Part shown: piece after piece, positions 63,618 to 64,000 of the stretch
Position numbering within the stretch: position 1 is the stretch's first letter
How the letters are laid out: every line of letters begins with the position of its first letter
Origin: Bimastos eiseni
Lineage: Eukaryota > Annelida > Clitellata > Crassiclitellata > Lumbricidae
DNA length: 64,000 nt
NCBI GenBank assembly: GCA_959347315.1
Contig: OY365806.1
Coordinates: 50,768,068-50,832,067, forward strand
Direction: 5' to 3'
Made by a program: the position numbers and the translations under genes
The notes under the pieces: generated by a model
The model's database searches: none
What the model was told of the DNA's origin: nothing
The model's input: the letters and a program-made list of their open reading frames with translations, nothing else

Positions 63618-64000
63618 GCCCGGAGAACATTGATAAATATGCGCAGTGTGGTGAAGTTGACCTAGTGTGACCAAAATTAATGTGCTAAGTTTTTTTGTAT
63701 GTGCTATGAATATGGGACTATTTTAATCTAATCGCCCTGTTCTGGGTAATCAATGTATGTGGGTAATCAAGGTATGTGGGGGATGACGAACGAGCGTCTG
63801 AAGACTGATCGCCAAGCATAGGGGGCTGGGGAGTAAATTCGTGCTAACTCCACCTATGGCATCGGCACAGCGCGATTGACGCGAGAATTTAGCTAATTCT
63901 GAGCTCCACTCTCGACGTGACGCTTTAAACACGCATTAATCGCATGACCAACGTTGGGTTAGCACTCTCTTTTAATTACGATCTTCACTTATTCAATCAG
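63618..64000. other. No feature seen
   Basis: A GTATGTGGGTAATCAA direct repeat at 63,751-63,778. No CatSper S1-S3 exon was recognised here. Confidence 0.4.

Overview
This window is animal nuclear DNA. It has intron-split genes with GT-AG junctions, many diverse decayed transposons, microsatellites and a TTAGGG-type telomere-like repeat. It carries most of a troponin T gene (striated-muscle regulator) and much of a CatSper-type sperm cation channel gene. Together these point to a bilaterian invertebrate, plausibly a marine lophotrochozoan or another marine phylum; the sequence alone does not fix the species.

Layout. (1) 345-419 (+) is the last coding exon of an EF-hand-like protein, followed by its 3' UTR. 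(2) About 1.3-8.5 kb is repeat-rich: an ACTACTT fold-back element, AT/TGTA microsatellites, a GC-rich block with a possible non-coding first exon ending at 4546, a tRNA-derived SINE and an L2/CR1 LINE 3' fragment. (3) 8.6-25.0 kb (+) is troponin T: eleven phase-compatible coding exons giving 322 residues. Its introns hold minisatellites, LINE pieces and a perfect 76-bp palindrome. (4) 25-29 kb is intergenic, with a duplicated pyrimidine-rich segment and a 49-bp minisatellite. (5) 28,943-33,733 is a Ty3/gypsy LTR retrotransposon with three large deletions. (6) 34-35.6 kb is a composite fold-back repeat. (7) 35,687-62,144 (-) is a CatSper4-like channel gene: S4, S5, pore, S6, and four exons of cytoplasmic C-terminus. 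Its 5' end (S1-S3) is not seen and probably lies to the right. Its introns are packed with transposons: two hAT elements with exact 8-bp target duplications, nested RT/endonuclease LINE copies sitting in (AAT)n tracts, an L2 LINE and a Tc1/mariner element. (8) 62,342-63,609 is a third hAT, interrupted by a second copy of the SINE.

The two host genes are not functionally linked. Three observations deserve follow-up. First, an RT plus CCHC plus RPD-nuclease LINE family is repeatedly associated with (AAT)n tracts between 49.2 and 55.9 kb. Second, short inverted (fold-back) duplications recur at the rearranged points of three transposons, and a perfect palindrome lies in a troponin T intron. Third, the SINE 3' end matches the 3' end of the L2 LINE in the same window, which suggests a SINE-LINE partnership. 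No CRISPR array, rRNA gene, functional tRNA gene, prokaryotic operon or toxin gene was found.
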